From: Enchytraeus crypticus
Lineage: Eukaryota; Annelida; Clitellata; Enchytraeida; Enchytraeidae
Reading direction: 5' to 3'
Assembly (NCBI GenBank): GCA_905160935.1
Contig: CAJHZI010000269.1
Coordinates: 410,001-474,000, forward strand
DNA length: 64,000 nt
Every line of letters begins with the position of its first letter. Within the stretch, counting starts at the first letter, position 1. A program made the position numbers and the translations under genes. The notes under the pieces were generated by a model. That model was not told the DNA's origin. It did no database searches and saw only the letters and a program-made list of their open reading frames with translations. Below, piece after piece: positions 53,601 through 63,468 of this stretch.

Positions 53601-56167
53601 TATTATTCGCTACATGCAGAGGATGAAGTGCTTTTTCAGAATTATTTCCATAAATTATATATAAGGCCGAATGAAATTCTACTATACACCAAACAAAAGT
53701 ATAAATTTTTACGACATACTGCAGGCAGTAGCTCTTTGCGCCTATATAACATACTACAAATGCCATTAATTTTTGAGGTTATATGTTCACAAGAAGTTAA
53801 ATTATCATCAATATATAAACCAAGAAACTTGAGATGTTTAACTCTTGACAGAGCATTCCCATTAACAGTAGCAGCAAGGATATAGTTAATATATAATCCT
53901 TACTACATGGCCATGGGTAGAAGAGCATATAGACAGATTTGGAGCAGTTAACAGTTAGTTTATTAGCCTTACTCCATTCGCCAATTTGCATACGTTCAGT
54001 GTTAGCCTTTTTGTAAAGGTCCGCTAGATTATTGGAATTAACGAAAGTATTTGAATTATCTGTAAATAATTGAGACATCTTTCAATAGAGGCATTATGAA
54101 TATCATTAATATAGACTAAAAATAATATAGGACCTAAGATTGATCCTTGAGGTACACCGATTTTCATCTGTGAAACAGTAAATTTAACATTATCAACATC
54201 AAAATATTGGGAAAGGTCTGAAAGATATAATTTAAACCAAGTATGAGTAATACTGCGTATCGCGTAATGCCAAAGTTTACTAAGTAAAATACTGTGGTAG
54301 ACCGGGTCAAATGTTATGTAAAATCAAAGAATAACCCCGTAACAAAATTCTTTTCCGCCTTTTCCATGCCTATTGCATATTTATGCACCTATAGAGTGCA
54401 TCGATAGTTGAATAACCTTAACCTTGTCTAAATCCAAATTGATTTTCATGCAAAAATTCCAATTATATCTAGGAAATGTTGAGGTAGTATTATTCAATGA
54501 ATGAACGACGTTAGAAACTTTGCATGTGGTGATTGGAGTAAGAAATAATGAAACAGGATTATGGTTCTTTAAAAATGTTGAGTTGAGGCGACTGTAATAA
54601 TCTTGCTAGTTAAGGTTTCCAGATAAGTTGAAATCCAGCCTCTTTTATAGTAAAACCATTAGAGTAAATATATACATTAGTTAAGCTCATACACGACTGA
54701 CTCAAGCAAACAAGCGATAAAACACACCTCATACGGGCTAGATCCACGCCTCTAGGGTAAAACTGAGATGAATACAGAGGGCGACCATTAACACTCATCT
54801 TTTTTTCCATCTCATATCCCTGTTTAGCCAATCTTTTTTCTTGCTTTGTTAACTTCTGATCCTTCCTGTCTAGTAGAAGTGACTCGTGCGTGAATGGCTC
54901 CTAAATATACAATCAAGTAATGTAAAAATTATATGAAAGTATTGTAAGAATTATGTGAGATTGTGTTTCACACAATTTTAACTCCTGGTTTGAGATTGAA
55001 TAAAATGCATATATAAAAATGCAAAGAGTGTTGTAGCGAAATTGGACTTTCGCTCTGATTACGCTTGTTGCATTGATCTTGAACCAATATAATTTCATAC
55101 GCTTCCGTGAACCAGTAGGCCTATAGATTAAACATAGCACCAGTCTAGAGACTTTACAAGAGTTTGACTTTGTATCAAATTCGGTGAAAAGTCAGTTATG
55201 CGCTATAGGAGGTTACGAACGGTTTTGTCTACATTTGTGTATATTTCGATAAGGTTTGCAGAATTGTTGGGAACTAGAGATGATTGGTCGCTATAATTGA
55301 AGTAAGAGAACGACGTTATCGTTACGGTATATTTTCGCTCTAGATCATACAATAGGTTAAATTAGAAAAGAACACAAACTAGGTGGTGGTATAAGAAAAC
55401 CCAGGATGGCAACACAGTCTAAATATAACGTAATTTAGGCCACACCTTCAACCAATAGAATGGGGTGATAGAAATCGAGGGTTTAATAAGGCATCATGTG
55501 ATTGGCTTTGTAGTCATCTCATGTTAAAATGTAGTATAAAAAGCCATGTTTCTCCATATAAAATCGCCTCGGGTCACTTCGTGATAACCGTGGTCCAGAC
55601 GCAGTTGATTGTGATTGGAGCCACTTATCACGAAGAAATAATATCCAGACGCAGTTGTTTGTGATTGAATATTATAACTGACCACTTTAAAGCACAATTC
55701 GTTGTGTGCAGAAGTAGAGTAGCTGCTATAAAGCTTTAAAACACAATTCGTTGTGTGGAGAAGTAGAGTAGTTGTTATAAAGCTTTAAAACACGACTAAG
55801 AGTGTCGAGAAGTGATCGGCGGCCTTACGACTTTAAAACACAGTCGCCCTGATTGTGCCGAGAAGTGGTAAAGCAGGAAGGGTCCCATTGTGTAAAGACC
55901 TGTGTTTTAAAACAAGCTGTGTTACAGAAGGGGGGTTGTGCTGGGGAACCCAGTGGATAGGGCGCCCCAGCGCTATTAGTAGGAGTGTCGCATTTTTGTG
56001 ACAAGCAGCCAACTTCTGGTCGGTGACTTGCTAGCCGTTGCCGGTCGGAAGGGAGCGCCAATCAGAGCACTATATAGACACGACAGCATTTTGCTGTCAA
56101 ATTTGGCAGGGTGGGACATCGAAAAGCAACCCCTGATAGAGTGATATATACATGTATATGTAGTCAT

Positions 56168-56222
<55 letters not shown>

Positions 56223-59200
56223 TATAGCGGGCGTATAATTTAGAGCTAGTGGTACTTTTCCCAAATTAAGCATTAGGATAGGGAGAAAGAAGTACATAGT
56301 TGCCCAATAGGTGAGTTTTGGTCTCGATATTGATGACCAAGGATTCCAAGAGTTGCAGGCGGGTTTTGTCTCGCTATTGTTGAATTAGGACTCCAAAGAG
56401 TTGCAGGCGGGTTTTGTCTCACAATTGTTTGAATTAGAATTCAAAGTTGCAGGCGGGTTTTGTCTCGCTATTAAGGTAAACAGAATCTCATTAAATACTA
56501 AATAGGTTTAGATAGAATTGGGAAGATTACTAGCACTTACTTATTATTACAAGTATGGTCACAGACCACGCTCCACACTCATTAACAGTAGGGTTAGGTT
56601 AGACTTGTATTTTTCGTTTGACAAATCCCAATCACCATATTCAATTTCTCAATCATTACTAATCAACCAATCAAATAAATTCTACGCCTTTACATTTTAC
56701 AGGGGAGATGGCCGAACAAAACACAAATAGTAGACCAGTGTCCCAAGCCTTTTCGATCTCGAACGCGGGACTTACCCCCGATTCAGGCCGTGACGACCTG
56801 GCACGAGCCCTGAATTCCCACGAACCCACCAATAGGGTAGAGGCCATGGCCCTAGCACAGGCTGGAGACAAAAACATCCCCACCTTTAGTCGTGACGATC
56901 TCGGCGCAGTAGTCGAAAGCGGACATTCACAATTGGCCGAGTTCCTAGGCCTTCCAATAACTAGGAATACCCAAGCCACTGACCCAGATATCCGAAGGGC
57001 ATACTACCACAAAGCGCCGGAAGTCCCCATTAGCTCCGTGGGTGGATGGGGAGGCCCTAACCAACAAAAACATTTAATGTTGGAGGGAGATGAGCAATAC
57101 CGGCGTCCAAGACCAAGCTATGACCCCAAAAATATGGGAAGTGTGCACGCACAAGCCGAGCGTTTCGCGACAAGTGTAAATCCAAACATACGGTTTCTAC
57201 TGTATGAGTATAGGCGTGGTAAAAGTCAATAAAATTCCCGAGATCGAGTAAGTTGAATTTTCAAGTTCTCATCAATTAAAAGCTAGGCAACTACGAGTAT
57301 CAACTCCTTCCTTGGTGAAGCAGTACTGCATTAATATATACTAGATTAACATTACCTTGGTGATCCAATGATGATGTCTTTGCAATATATCAGTCATGAC
57401 GTCATCTTCACATCTTCCTGTACACTCTGATGCATCAATCGTAGGCATATCCATGTCCTGCACATCAATCCGTAAATAAATAAATCAATCCATCACTATT
57501 TACTAGCCATAACGTCATCTTGGAATTTTACCTCACACTCTGCAGTAATTTGAGGTAGGTTCTTCTAAAAAATAATCCAGTTAATCTAAGTAAATTTTAT
57601 ACCATAGGCTAAATATGAAAAGGATTTGACACATCTGAAAGCTACCATTATTTAATAATGCATGCTCTTAGAAAACCCATAACATACCAGGCCAATGTAC
57701 AGAGTTCATTAACAGAGTTCAATTCATTCAGCACTGAGTTCGAATGATTTGAATCTGCAACTCTGAAAATAAAATTTGATTATTTGATTCAAAGTAGTGA
57801 TGTGCTTAACGACTCATTTGTGAGAGCAGCATATGAACGACTTTCACAGCTCAGTGAGCAGACTCTTTTGAAATTCTCACCTGCACACCAGCACACTGCT
57901 CTCTCACTGGTTTAGATTCAGGCTACAGCTGTGGCGGCTCCAGGGGGGGATCAATGGTGTCATGCCACCCTCAACAAGAGCTTTGGGAAAAAAATTTAAG
58001 CTTCAAAATTGTGTCATATATTAACGCAAAGGAATTTTAAATGTCGTTTAACAGTGGTATGTTCGTTTGGGTCCATGGGGACCACGATCATAGTCAATAA
58101 CTTCAGGCATACAAAAAGTCGAGCAAAATGGTGCATGATTAAAAAGGGTCGTGAAAAAATTGGGGTCGTGAAAAAATTGGCTAACTCCTCTACAGGTAGT
58201 AGAGAAGTTAGCAGAATTGCCAGTTGGGCGGATTTCACGCAAAATCGAGCTATTTATAGGCTAGTTTCGTTAAGGCGTTGGGCTAAAAGTTTTTTAGACA
58301 TCTGGTAACCCTGCTTGATAGGAGAGTTATAAACAGACTGTTGAAAAATGCACCTTTTATGCTTATACAAAATACATGCGCAGAAAAGATAGTCTGATAA
58401 AAAAACTATAGTAATATTAATGCCACTGTATTACTACTCTAAGGTCATCAGTCTTAATTTTATATCACACATTAAATGCATACAAAAACTTCTCGACAAT
58501 CTTTGTGCATCAAAAACTGATTGATTACCTCGTATCTCATGAGAACATCGACCTGACGACGACTCATGAAGTTCTGAGGGTTGAGCTCATCGACCACTCT
58601 ATCAGACATCCCTTGCTTGTTGATCTGCCTGTCGTAGATAACTTTTTCCATAGTATTGTCAGTGACGAGACGATACACATAGCAGAGCCGTGTCTGCCCA
58701 TAGCGATACACTCTACACACGGCTTGACAGTCGTGGCATGGGTTCCATGACGCGTCAAAAATTACAACACGATTAGCTCCAATCAGGTTAATACCCAGAC
58801 ATCCAGCTCTGCAGTACAACAAAATACACGTATACTAGCAGTCATGCCAAGGGCTTCACGAGTTTACCCAAATCAGACCAGGTGGCAAAATAACTTTTTG
58901 TCTGTTTTATTGGGTGGATTTGGACACAGGAGTACGATAAGGGGCAATTATTTATGTTTTTAACTTGGAGCTATGGCACAAGCAAGTGACTGTCAGTTTA
59001 AAGTGATTCTAGCCTCATAAGGGTACGTCAGGGTGCGATGGATTACTGGTGCTTTTTCATAACACTAGTCATGAAAACATTTTGCTTTGCTTGAGTGCTG
59101 CAACCTCAACAGGAATGCAATTGGAAACCCTAGAATATATTTGAATAACCTTACCTTATATTTTAAGATGATGGAGGCAATGATGGAGGAAGCCATGGAA

Positions 59201-62200
59201 GAAGGAATAAAAGTAGGAGGGAATTTGTTACAAGATGTACAATTTGCAGATGACCAAGGAATGGTAGCGGGCAGCGAGTTTGGACTGCAGAAGATAATGG
59301 ATAGGCTGAATGATACGGCATCGAGATATAGCATGAAGATTAATATAAAAAAGACAAAGGTTTTGAGAGTGTCCAATAATAAAGGTGAAGTTAATATCAC
59401 AATAAATGGTACGAAATTTTGGAACAGGTAAGGAGTTTCAAATATTTGGGTCATACTATAACCGATGACGGGAAATGTGAGACGGAAATATGCAGTAGGA
59501 TTGCATAAGCAAAAACGGCCTTTGGTAATAGAAAAGAACTATTAACAAAAAGTCTAAAGAAAGACACATAGATAAAGTGAAAACTTTGGTTTGGACCAAG
59601 CTATTGTACGGATGTGAGACATGGACCTTAAGGAAGGAAGATATTAGGAAAATGGAGGCGTTGGAAATGTGAATTTGGAGAAGAATGGAGAGAATTAGCT
59701 GGACTCAAAAGGTTACAAATGTATTAAGAAATAGGAAGAAGAGTTGGACAGGACACATTCTAAGGGGGGATGGTCTATTAAAAGAGGTCATAGAAGGTAG
59801 AATGGAAGGAAAAAGAGGCAGGGTGGCAGGCCGAGATTAGGTATGTAAGATGATTTAAAGATCCACTCATATGTGGAAATGAAGAGGAAGGCGGAAGACA
59901 GAGAAGAGTGGAAGCGTTATATACCATGGACCTGCCAGTAGGCAGTGCACTAAGAGAGAGAGATACTTTAAGAAACTTTAAAGTAGTTTGACGATGTTCC
60001 ACATATACAAGTTATAGCAAAAACTGTATTGTTATTATTTGTACCGTCTCGTCTTGCTATTTTTCTTCGGAAGTTACTCAAAAATGCTTTTATGCAATAT
60101 TATGTTTGAAAACAACTATGAATTAGCTAGCTACCTGTTCCACACTATGTAAAGTATGTCAGGCAAATAAAATAGGAAGACAGGCAGCAAAAAGACAGGT
60201 AAGCAGACATGCAGACAGAAACAAAAGCAGGGAGGTGTCTGCTTTATACGAATGCATTCAGATATGCTAATTTTAAGCCAAAAGACAAACAGAGCGGGTA
60301 GGCATGCAGTCAGGATGGCTAGCTGACTGCAGACAGGCAGATAACAAAGTCGCCAGGCAAGTAGAAATGCAGGCAAGTAGGCAAGAGGTTGATGGCATGT
60401 AGGTATGCTAAATGGTAAGTATGGAGGAAGTCACTGATGCAAATATGTAGGCCGATAGGTTAGTTGACCGGCAGATAAGTAAGCCTACGAGGGTAGAATT
60501 GTCACATCCCGGCCGAAACGCTATGAGGCAGGTAGGTAGGCAGGCATATACACAAACAAACGTTGAAGATCGATGACTCATTTGTATTTTGGCCCTCAGT
60601 CATGCAAGCAGGCAGGAAGGTATGGAAACAAGCTGGCTTATATAACTTATATATTATTCACTTTGAAGTTTATTATTTTATTACTATTTCTTTGTTTATA
60701 TATTATTTTGCTTATTTTTTCAATTAGATAGTTTTCTAAATTGGGTTTTTTTCTTTTTTTTTCAACCTGCTATTATCTGGCCATTAGATTAATGCTTAAT
60801 AAGAAAATAGGTAATTGTATATAATATGTAACAAACGGCTTTACTGTATTCAGTAGTGTAACAGAAATTCCTGTAATTCAAACTTGAGTGGACTTGCTAG
60901 CTACTAATTATGGTTCTGCCGCACAGAGCTCACACTAAATGACTGCAGTCATCGTTTTATATATGATTCACGTTCTGTGTTAATGAAGCTCTCTGTCAAT
61001 ACAAATCGTGCTGTAAATCAACAAAGTGTCATCAAACCCTTGATGAACATCAACCACTGGTTAGGAAGTCAAGTTTCCACCACGACTTGTCTGTATCTAA
61101 TGTTATTTGTAACCGTTGGAACTGAACTCAGTTCCAACGGTTGAAAAGACTGAAAAGTAATGACTGAAAAGTAATTATCGATTAATCGATTAAACTGACA
61201 TAAACATCAGCTTTACAGCTTTTGTAGCTGTAGAGCATAATTATATAACATATATCGAATAATGCCATGATTCAAAATTGTTGACTATATCTTTGATATT
61301 GAGGAGATAACATTATGCACTGATAATATTATATAGCGGCTGGACCCAGTGGCGAAGTTGGTAAGACACTCGACCGCAGATCAGTAGGTGCGGGGTTCAA
61401 ATCCTGGGCTCACCCGTCACTGACATTGCTTTCGAGTGAGGACCCTAATGTTAACCTTAGCTTTACCAGCTTTATGCACCAATAGTAGAAGAAGAGCTGA
61501 ATTTTTATATTTTAGATGTAGTAATTAAACATATTTAACACCTAAGTTGTGATGTGATAGAAAACATAAAAATTCAATATAAAAATTCAATACAAATTTA
61601 AACTTCAACTAAAACTTGTATAATCTGATGGTAGCGACTCCTGTGGCTAGCATCAGTTAAAAGATATTACAAATACGCACATATTTCTGTGAGCTTCAAA
61701 TAATGCAAAACAGCAAATACTATGAGCTCATTAGACTTAATATAGCATGGACTTAGTGCAACATTTTCCATGCAGACTTCGATTACTAATTCTAAATTTC
61801 CCATAGTCATTTTGAAGCACTTACACCTCTTGTTTTATGAATTAATTTCTAGCATACAATTATACAGCACAATACGTATCTATTCAACAAAAAAGAAAAT
61901 AAATTGATAAAGTAGTAATTCTATAATACAGGTATTATTTATCGGTAGGTAGTCAACTGACGTTAGCCAGATATGCTATCTTGAAAACTTTAGAAGGATT
62001 CGGCCAAAATTGACGAAAATTTAAATTTCTTTTATTAGATCACTTTCAGTCATAGTGTTCTCAGAACCTAGCAACACTCAAGTACAATACGCTCGCCTTC
62101 CTTGCAAAAGCACTGAGGTTACCCTACAGTCACTACTATAACGTTGTCAAATAACGTTATTTGAGGAGTGCTCTAGGAGCGAGTGTATTGTATGAGGATT

Positions 62201-63468
62201 AGTTACTTGAATCATCTGAAGGTTCTTCTCGCTGATAAGTTAGCCCAGTTTGTTCAGGTATTTATCGATGAGATGAAATGCAACAGCGGCGCCAGTGACT
62301 AATGCCTGTGGCCGAGCGATGGAGCTCATTTTGAGCATAACAAGAGATATTAAGCTTCTCGTAAGCTTCGTTCTTCCGATACCAAAATGCTCAAAAAATT
62401 CCTATATTCTCACTTCCTTAGATAGACGTTCATTTTCTTTCTCAGCTCCTACTGTTTGGAACTCTCTGTCTCCTGGTCTTCGCTCATGTTCTACTACTTC
62501 CAATTTCTGCTGTAGGTCGAAAAAACATCTCTTCCCACTGTAGACTTGTCTCATCTTGCATGACTGTTTTTTTAATTACCGGACTGGCACCATTTAGGAT
62601 CTTTTTCTTTCACTTCAGCACTTGTATTTTCAGATCTTTTGAGTGAATCGATTTGTAGTGACATGTGATGGGGAACGTCCCTGACATCATCCTTGTGGGA
62701 AGAAACGGAAGTTAAAGCTTTATAATTTTATTATTATTATTATTATTAAGTTCGATCAGAATCAAATAACAGTCAAAAGTACACATTAAAACTGTACACT
62801 TCGGAATCTACAATTAAAAAAATTCTCCCAAGGCGACAGTTTTATATGGCTATATGGCTGGCCATGCAGAGCGTACAATACGCATAGAAACACCTTTCAG
62901 AATGCTGATCCCAACCCCACCTCAGCACAAAATGTTCCACCTTTGAAACTATGTACAATTTGTAATACAATTTTCATAATATATTGTAAATAAAATCCTG
63001 TGAATGGACATTGTAAATAGTAACAGCAGCTATTAGACAATAATTGCAGAGTGGCGAAAGATCAGATAAATATTCTCAGATAATACTCCTAGAAAAGTCC
63101 AACCGTAAACTGCACAGGTTGTAAGAGGCGAAAGAAAGAAGGCAGCTTGGAAACCAACCTCAGACGCCATTATTCCCAAGCTATATAGGCTACGTTAAAG
63201 TTTCGATGAGGCATAGTCTTTAGTGAATGTATTACCTCATTAATTGAAGAATGTTCTTTATGGAGCATGAAAGCAGCATGTGCGTAGGATTATATACCTT
63301 GCACTTGCACGTAGACGAACACTAGAGTAAGAAAGAGAAAGAGAGAGATAGAGAGAGAGAGAACACACCTGGTAGATAACAGGAAGAGATGTATATGTTC
63401 ATTCTCAGAAGCATTGAATTGATTGATGAGCTTCTCTCTGTCCAATCCAGAAGTGCTACCATCTAATC
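46329..63468 (-). CDS. RAD54L2: RAD54-like 2 / ARIP4 helicase, 3' part of gene (seven exons)
   Basis: Spliced on the minus strand: 63468-63369, 58808-58529, 57457-57356, 54900-54728, 51273-51113, 50773-50441, 47686-46329; 834 codons plus TAA with all phases consistent. RAD54L2 is a nuclear SNF2-family DNA-dependent ATPase, known as androgen-receptor-interacting protein 4 and implicated in handling trapped topoisomerase II. Visible: C-terminal helicase lobe ([24 protein letters not shown] = motif [10 protein letters not shown] = motif VI with arginine finger), the [10 protein letters not shown] extension, [22 protein letters not shown], the IPG.NSSTD and [14 protein letters not shown] conserved blocks, and a long disordered Ser/Gly/Met/Tyr-rich C-terminus. 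The SNF2_N lobe with the Walker motifs is upstream, outside the window. Confidence 0.92.
47687..48645 (-). other. RAD54L2 intron, proximal part
   Basis: AT-rich; a TAAT microsatellite near 47700-47770 and an 11-bp perfect palindrome AGGTTGCTCC/GGAGCAACCT at 48551-48573. No gene. Confidence 0.5.
48650..48770 (-). repeat. Interspersed repeat family 3, copy C
   Basis: Inverted relative to copies at 4290 and 5240: TTGATTTTCAGGA, TTTCGCACC, GATTTGACTCAATAGTGCTCG, TTGTTGTCACTGGTTACC. 48771-49145 downstream holds no feature. Confidence 0.6.
49148..50110 (-). pseudogene. piggyBac-like transposon remnant
   Basis: One end may be at 49144-49180, where TTAA is followed within 15 bp by CCCTAACGTGGGTCAATTGACC, the style of a piggyBac terminal repeat. 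On the minus strand, an acidic block ([24 protein letters not shown]; 50105-49995) precedes, after frameshifts, [20 protein letters not shown] and [11 protein letters not shown] (about 49790-49700), which resembles the N-terminus of the DDE_Tnp_1_7 (piggyBac) transposase. Catalytic region missing. Confidence 0.5.
50194..50280. repeat. 31-bp perfect inverted repeat, 25-nt loop
   Basis: 50194-50224 and 50250-50280 (TATACGCTCATTATACAG... and complement). Intronic in RAD54L2. Confidence 0.97.
50441..50773 (-). CDS. RAD54L2: RAD54L2 exon 6
   Basis: Acceptor TTGATTAG; completes G|AT (D) then [46 protein letters not shown], then a Thr/Ala/Gly-rich stretch; leaves G before GTATGC. The IPG.NSSTD and GVYIRTS blocks are conserved ARIP4 signatures. 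Confidence 0.93.
50774..51112 (-). other. RAD54L2 intron
   Basis: 339 bp, no element recognised. Confidence 0.7.
51113..51273 (-). CDS. RAD54L2: RAD54L2 exon 5
   Basis: Acceptor GGTTTTAG; completes R then [37 protein letters not shown], leaving G before [14 protein letters not shown] is shared with vertebrate ARIP4. The frame runs open into the intron for 20 more codons. Confidence 0.88.
51460..51790 (-). pseudogene. RTE-like (FADDQ) LINE piece
   Basis: Minus nucleotide similarity to 59280-59560: AAAGGAATGGTAGCG, AGATAATGGATGGTCTGAATGATATGGCATG, AAGAAGTTTCAAATGTTTAGGTCGTAC, GATGATGGGAAATGTGAGAC, CTTTTAATTAACAAAAAGTC. 5' truncated. Confidence 0.7.
52204..52342 (+). mobile_element. SINE family 1, full length
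   Basis: GGAGCCAGTGGCGAAGTCAG, B box GGGTTCAAATCC, TTGCTTTCGAGTGAGGAAACTGATG, AGCTTTACCAGTTTTTTT. Confidence 0.9.
52343..53055. other. RAD54L2 intron, no element recognised
   Basis: AT-rich; small + frames have no coding character. Confidence 0.4.
53060..54480 (-). pseudogene. LINE RT fragment, second clade
   Basis: Minus frames: NQFGFRQG near 54440; [14 protein letters not shown] (motif A region, 54310); [25 protein letters not shown] (motif B, 54160-54100); [13 protein letters not shown] (motif C position but FTDN instead of xxDD, 54075); [15 protein letters not shown]; then [29 protein letters not shown] (53670) and further C-terminus to 53280. The mutated catalytic box and frameshifts show it is dead. 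Confidence 0.82.
54728..54900 (-). CDS. RAD54L2: RAD54L2 exon 4
   Basis: Acceptor TATATTTAG; reads [20 protein letters not shown] then [15 protein letters not shown] and [14 protein letters not shown]; leaves AG before GTGTGT. Lysine-rich conserved linker. Confidence 0.92.
55535..55543 (+). promoter_or_regulatory. TATA-box-like element
   Basis: TATAAAAAG on + inside RAD54L2 intron 3, 1.17 kb upstream of the antisense 174-residue ORF and just before the structured repeat arrays. Motif only. Confidence 0.3.
55590..55880 (+). repeat. Tandem arrays with internal mini-hairpins
   Basis: First CCAGACGCAGTTG.TTGTGATTG twice (55595, 55651), then four ~48-bp units starting CTTTAAA.CACA (55684, 55731, 55785, 55829) with GAGAAGT at the end; the first two contain ACACAATTCGTTGTGT, a self-complementary stem. 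Confidence 0.85.
56169..56217. repeat. AT microsatellite
   Basis: Uninterrupted TA run. Confidence 0.95.
56303..56480 (+). repeat. 46-bp tandem repeat, about 3.5 copies
   Basis: GCAGGCGGGTTTTGTCTC begins at 56356, 56402 and 56448, with a diverged unit before. Intervals are filled by ATTGTTGAATTAG.A.TC.AAG. Confidence 0.92.
56708..57232 (+). CDS. Antisense intronic ORF, 174 residues, unrecognised
   Basis: ATG in good context (GAGATGG) to TAA. The product is hydrophilic: N-terminal [12 protein letters not shown], a [17 protein letters not shown] pair of similar helices (about residues 29-34 and 63-71), a glycine-rich SSVGGWGG, and a basic C-terminus [12 protein letters not shown]. No membrane segment or known motif. 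Base composition is clearly richer in G+C than the surroundings, consistent with true or recently true coding. It lies wholly in a RAD54L2 intron on the opposite strand, after arrays of structured repeats and a TATA-like box. It could be a gag-like ORF of an unrecognised retroelement or a nested host gene. Confidence 0.5.
   Translation: MAEQNTNSRPVSQAFSISNAGLTPDSGRDDLARALNSHEPTNRVEAMALAQAGDKNIPTFSRDDLGAVVESGHSQLAEFLGLPITRNTQATDPDIRRAYYHKAPEVPISSVGGWGGPNQQKHLMLEGDEQYRRPRPSYDPKNMGSVHAQAERFATSVNPNIRFLLYEYRRGKSQ
57356..57457 (-). CDS. RAD54L2: RAD54L2 exon 3
   Basis: Acceptor GATGTGCAG, donor GTAATG, 102 nt, phase 0 both sides. Reads [11 protein letters not shown] to [17 protein letters not shown]; the end WITK joins [10 protein letters not shown] as in vertebrate ARIP4. 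Too short and without an ATG start to appear as an isolated ORF. Confidence 0.85.
57458..58528. other. RAD54L2 intron with a hAT-like end
   Basis: GTGGCGGCTCCAGGGGGG at 57932-57949 resembles the terminal repeat of the element at 9314. No partner end was located; the rest has no gene. Confidence 0.4.
58529..58808 (-). CDS. RAD54L2: RAD54L2 exon 2 (helicase motifs V and VI)
   Basis: Acceptor GTACTGCAG; completes AG|A (R) then [76 protein letters not shown]; donor GTAATC. Phase 2 in, 0 out. The [10 protein letters not shown] segment separates ARIP4 from ATRX. Confidence 0.95.
59160..59965 (+). pseudogene. RTE-like (FADDQ) LINE 3' half, best-preserved copy
   Basis: A 114-codon frame reads [73 protein letters not shown]; then after a frameshift [65 protein letters not shown]. 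Ends GTTATATACCATGGACCTGC, CAGTAGGCAGTGCACTAAGAGAGAG. Reference for repeat family 4 tails. Confidence 0.88.
59966..60640. repeat. Degenerate AGGC/CAGG-rich minisatellite region
   Basis: From about 60150 to 60620 short words such as CAGGCAGG, TAGGCAAG and GACAGGCAG recur without a fixed period. No gene. Confidence 0.6.
60641..61337. other. RAD54L2 intron, no element recognised
   Basis: Contains a perfect 15-bp inverted repeat (AACCGTTGGAACTGA, 2-nt spacer) at 61111-61142. Confidence 0.6.
61338..61474 (+). mobile_element. SINE family 1, full length
   Basis: CCAGTGGCGAAGTTGGTAAGACACTCGACC, B box GGGTTCAAATCC, body with GACCCTAATG variant, AGCTTTACCAGCTTT end. Confidence 0.9.
61475..62285. other. 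RAD54L2 intron, no element recognised
   Basis: AT-rich; a small palindrome around ATAACGTTATTTGA at 62140-62165. Confidence 0.4.
62290..62750 (+). pseudogene. CR1/L2-like LINE 3' end with TTA tail
   Basis: C-terminal frame [24 protein letters not shown] (62405-62490), 3' UTR and terminus CCTGACATCATCCTTGTGGG, AGAAACGGAAGTTAAAGCTT, then TTATTATTATTA at 62727-62748. Heavily 5' truncated. Confidence 0.88.
62751..63055. other. RAD54L2 intron, no element recognised
   Basis: No gene or shared repeat seen. Confidence 0.4.
63060..63365 (+). repeat. Interspersed repeat family 4 with AG tail
   Basis: AACCGTAAACTGCACAGGTTGTAAGAGGCGA, GCTTGGAAACC, TAAAGTTTCGATGAGGCATAG, TTTATGGAGCATGAAAGCAGCATGTG, TATATACCTTGCACTTGCACGTAG then an AG run 63330-63361 ending directly at a RAD54L2 exon donor. 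Confidence 0.7.
63369..63468 (-). CDS. RAD54L2: RAD54L2 exon 1 of window
   Basis: Acceptor TTGATTGTAG; enters with two bases, reads [19 protein letters not shown] and IHLFLLST, ends AG before GTGTGT. LDGSTS and LFLLSTR are the conserved start of the C-terminal helicase lobe. Confidence 0.92.

Noticed and set aside
58529-58808. Assignment of the helicase to ATRX or RAD54
   Set aside because: [29 protein letters not shown] and especially the downstream IPG.NSSTD and GVYIRTS blocks fit ARIP4/RAD54L2 and not ATRX or RAD54.
59778-60002. Minus ORF opposite the RTE-like LINE tail
   Set aside because: Antisense reading of the LINE end; similar shadows occur at 25807-26088 and 41625-41921.
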